NCBI GenBank assembly: GCA_050486105.1
Contig: JBJHCR010000305.1
Location: forward strand, 1 to 7,675
Direction of reading: 5' to 3'
DNA from: JAEXNA01 sp050486105
Lineage (GTDB): Bacteria; Vulcanimicrobiota; Xenobia; Xenobiales; JADMJV01
DNA length: 7,675 bases
The notes below the pieces were generated by a model. The model saw nothing but the letters and a program-made list of their open reading frames with translations, was not told the origin of the DNA and did not search any database. Positions 5,805 to 7,675 of this stretch are shown piece by piece. A program made the translations under genes and the position numbers. The stretch's first letter is position 1. Every line of letters starts with the position of its first letter.

Positions 5805-7442
5805 TCAGGTACGAATCACTTCGATCGGCACCCTGGGGCTGAGATCGTAAAGATCTGGGCGACGATCGAACAACGGTCGGACCGCGCCCATCTCACGCTG
5901 CAAAGCCAGAGTGGTGAGTTCTAAGTCGGTGACTACTACGGTCTCAGTGTTGGGATCAGCAATAGCAGCCACAGCCAGCGGCGGAAAGGAGAAGTCCGAG
6001 GGAGTAAAGATGGCTGAACGACCATAGTTGAGCAGGTAGTTGGTGTCAGGCAGGTTGCCCACGTTGCCGGCGGTCACCACATAGATGTAGTTCTCCACAG
6101 CTCGCGCTTGAGAAGTATATCGAACCCGGTAGTACCCTCGCTGCTCGTCGGTGGAATAGGGCACAAAGATGATCTCCACCCCCGCCATGGTCAAGAGCCG
6201 GGCCAGTTCCGGAAACTCGATGTCGTAACAGATCAGAATGGCAACCCGACCGAAAGGAGTTTCAAAAATCTTGATACCTTCACCGGGCTCGATTCCCCAA
6301 TCCTCCCGTTCGGCAGGAGTGATGTGCATCTTGTCCTGGGTGTAGACCTCCCCAGAAGGAGTGCAAAAAAACGACACATTGTAGAGTTTACCGTTTCTCC
6401 GGACCGGAGTTGACCCGCCGACGAGGTAAATCTTGTACTCTTCTGCTTTTCGGCGCAGAAGCTCTACAATACGATCGCTCATACTGGCCAATTCTTCCAC
6501 CGTTCTTCGCTCATCCCAATCGGGAGGCATGAGACTAAAGAGCTGGGCCGTGAAGTATTCCGGAAGCAATAAAAAGTGGGAATGATAGTTCTCCGCGGTA
6601 TCCACAAAGAAACTGACCGTGGACTCGAACTCTTCGAAGCGTCGAATAGGTCGAAAGTAATACTGCGCAGCGCAAACTCGAACGGTGCGAGAAGAACGAT
6701 TCAAGGGAGAGGCAGCGATAGCTCTTCGAGCCGGATCGAAGTCGGGGTTTTCCATCTCTAGGAGAGTGGCATAATTCAAGCTTGCTTCATCACTCATGAA
6801 GTCTAGCAGAACACGCCGCACAGTGTAGCCATTCTTCAGGTGAGCATTGAGAGCCGGATCTCCAAGAGCCCCGTCGATAACTCGCTTAACGTATTGTTTG
6901 GCGTCCATCTTGCCGGCATACTTGCGATATCCCGTCAGCCGTCCGTAAGCCAACATCCGCTTGAGATTGAAAGTAGCTAGAATCTTCTTCCTTTGCTCGT
7001 AGAGGTAAGTTGCGATGCCTTGCCCACGAAACTCGGGATGCACCGCGATGTCCGCCCCATAAAGGGTGTCCCCACCATAGTCGTGAGTGGAAAAGGTGGA
7101 GCTCCCGGTGATCTCGCCAAATTTATAAACGTGATGAGTCTCTTCCAAGCAAACAATGAGGCAGGTTGCGTAAGCGATGAGTCGACCCTGGTACTCAACT
7201 AGGTATTGACCCTCGGGAAAAGCAGCGAGTTGCATCTCGTAGAGCCTCTCGTCGTCAAGCTTTGACAGCGAAGTGTCGGCATAGCAGGCCTGGTGAAGTT
7301 CGACTAAGGCGGGGACATTCTCGGAGGTCCAACGGCGCACGCGAATCTGAGAGTGATCCACGGTGTCTTCCGAGGGAGCATCGCTCTCGTTGGTTTTGGG
7401 CTTAGGAGCCACGGTCGTCGAGGCCTTCTTCTTCGTGGTCAT
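5805..7442 (-). CDS. GNAT N-acetyltransferase / carbon-nitrogen hydrolase fusion
   Basis: A 545-residue two-domain enzyme, counted from the ATG at 7442. The GNAT domain covers about 33-215; its acetyl-CoA loop is RGQGIA at 139-144 after IAVHPEF. The nitrilase-superfamily domain covers about 252-532 with an intact catalytic triad: E295 in LLLPEYF, K371 in TQDKMH and C405 in LICYDIEFPE, plus the supporting Glu in PAERE (378 or 380). This order matches the RimI-nitrilase branch (nitrilase_Rim1_like), which includes Bacillus YhcX. Such proteins are expected to hydrolyse an amide or nitrile C-N bond and may also acylate an amine; natural substrates are not settled. The start is uncertain. ATGs at 7484, 7487 and 7493 and a TTG at 7511 are in frame and none has a strong ribosome site. 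The 7442 start leaves a Lys/Thr-rich leader of about 32 residues and gives room for a divergent promoter. Cytosolic. Confidence 0.92.
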   Translation of the reverse strand: MTTKKKASTTVAPKPKTNESDAPSEDTVDHSQIRVRRWTSENVPALVELHQACYADTSLSKLDDERLYEMQLAAFPEGQYLVEYQGRLIAYATCLIVCLEETHHVYKFGEITGSSTFSTHDYGGDTLYGADIAVHPEFRGQGIATYLYEQRKKILATFNLKRMLAYGRLTGYRKYAGKMDAKQYVKRVIDGALGDPALNAHLKNGYTVRRVLLDFMSDEASLNYATLLEMENPDFDPARRAIAASPLNRSSRTVRVCAAQYYFRPIRRFEEFESTVSFFVDTAENYHSHFLLLPEYFTAQLFSLMPPDWDERRTVEELASMSDRIVELLRRKAEEYKIYLVGGSTPVRRNGKLYNVSFFCTPSGEVYTQDKMHITPAEREDWGIEPGEGIKIFETPFGRVAILICYDIEFPELARLLTMAGVEIIFVPYSTDEQRGYYRVRYTSQARAVENYIYVVTAGNVGNLPDTNYLLNYGRSAIFTPSDFSFPPLAVAAIADPNTETVVVTDLELTTLALQREMGAVRPLFDRRPDLYDLSPRVPIEVIRT

Positions 7443-7511
7443 GATATAGTTGGCACTTTCTCCATCGTAATTTTGTGATGTCATCATAGGCATCTTAAGG
7501 CCTGAGGACAA
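7443..7511. promoter_or_regulatory. short divergent spacer between GNAT-nitrilase and aroK
   Basis: These two genes diverge, so at least the aroK promoter should lie here or within the first codons of the fusion gene. TTGGCA at 7450-7455 resembles a -35 box, but no good -10 box follows at the right distance, so I do not call a promoter. If the fusion gene used the TTG at 7511, the two coding regions would touch 5' to 5' with no spacer at all. This favours a start nearer 7442. Confidence 0.35.
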
Positions 7512-7675
7512 GTGAAGGACTCAAATCCCAAAGCTGAGAACCTTAAAATCGTGTCCTACCCTAAAAATAATATCTATCTCGTTGGTTTCATGGGAACCGG
7601 AAAAACCACCATCGGCAGAGAGCTCGCCAAGGTTATGGGTCGAAAATTTGTGGACACCGATCACCTGCTGGAGAG
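7512..7675 (+). CDS. aroK: shikimate kinase, 5' part, cut by window edge
   Basis: The N-terminal 54 codons of shikimate kinase, which phosphorylates shikimate to shikimate 3-phosphate with ATP in the chorismate pathway, in the cytosol. The Walker A P-loop is GFMGTGKTT at residues 25-33, within NIYLVGFMGTGKTTIGREL, followed by FVDTDHLLE (46-54), whose first Asp-Thr-Asp matches the magnesium and shikimate-binding DxD of the family. The gene runs off the right edge. Translation can start at the GTG at 7512, with GAGG just upstream, or at the GTG at 7551, which lacks such a site but gives the shorter leader usual for AroK. An in-frame TGA at 7503 rules out anything further upstream. Confidence 0.9.
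   Translation, partial: MKDSNPKAENLKIVSYPKNNIYLVGFMGTGKTTIGRELAKVMGRKFVDTDHLLE

Noticed and set aside
7450..7478. Sigma70 promoter for aroK starting at TTGGCA
   Set aside because: The -35 match is fair, but nothing at 16-18 nt resembles a -10 box.

Overview
The window reads as ordinary bacterial chromosome of moderate GC content, with tightly packed genes and some TTG/GTG starts. A Sec-type signal peptide followed by a two-partner-secretion (haemagglutination-activity) domain points to a Gram-negative cell envelope. I cannot name the phylum from sequence alone. I saw no rRNA, tRNA, CRISPR array, insertion sequence or phage gene.

Layout. (1) Minus strand, 99-1346: a cytosolic protein built almost entirely of eleven 34-residue TPR units. 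(2) A divergent spacer (1347-1507) holds two near-identical GGGTCGA(C/T)CC sites. (3) Plus strand, 1508-4482: a class I SAM-dependent methyltransferase with a long C-terminal extension, a 127-residue glycine-zipper/tyrosine-rich small protein, and a 405-residue helical protein with one CxxC-CxxC zinc ribbon. The spacer before the small protein holds a perfect 8-bp inverted repeat whose right arm overlaps a plausible sigma70 -35 box. The small protein and the zinc-ribbon protein lie in the same reading frame, separated by one TAA, and the second has no clear ribosome binding site. (4) Minus strand, 5804-4500 side: a compact secreted TPS-domain protein (4500-5711) converges on the zinc-ribbon gene, with 17 nt and an imperfect inverted repeat between them. 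It lies just downstream of a GNAT-nitrilase fusion (5805-7442) and may be co-transcribed with it. (5) Plus strand, from 7512: the 5' part of shikimate kinase (aroK), cut by the window edge.

Functional reading. aroK is housekeeping. The GNAT-nitrilase fusion belongs to a known but biochemically poorly defined family, and its catalytic Glu-Lys-Cys residues are intact. The methyltransferase, glycine-zipper protein and zinc-ribbon protein have no assignable substrate or partner. The glycine-zipper/zinc-ribbon pair and its putative operator are the least conventional part of the window. No complete new system can be demonstrated from this sequence alone.
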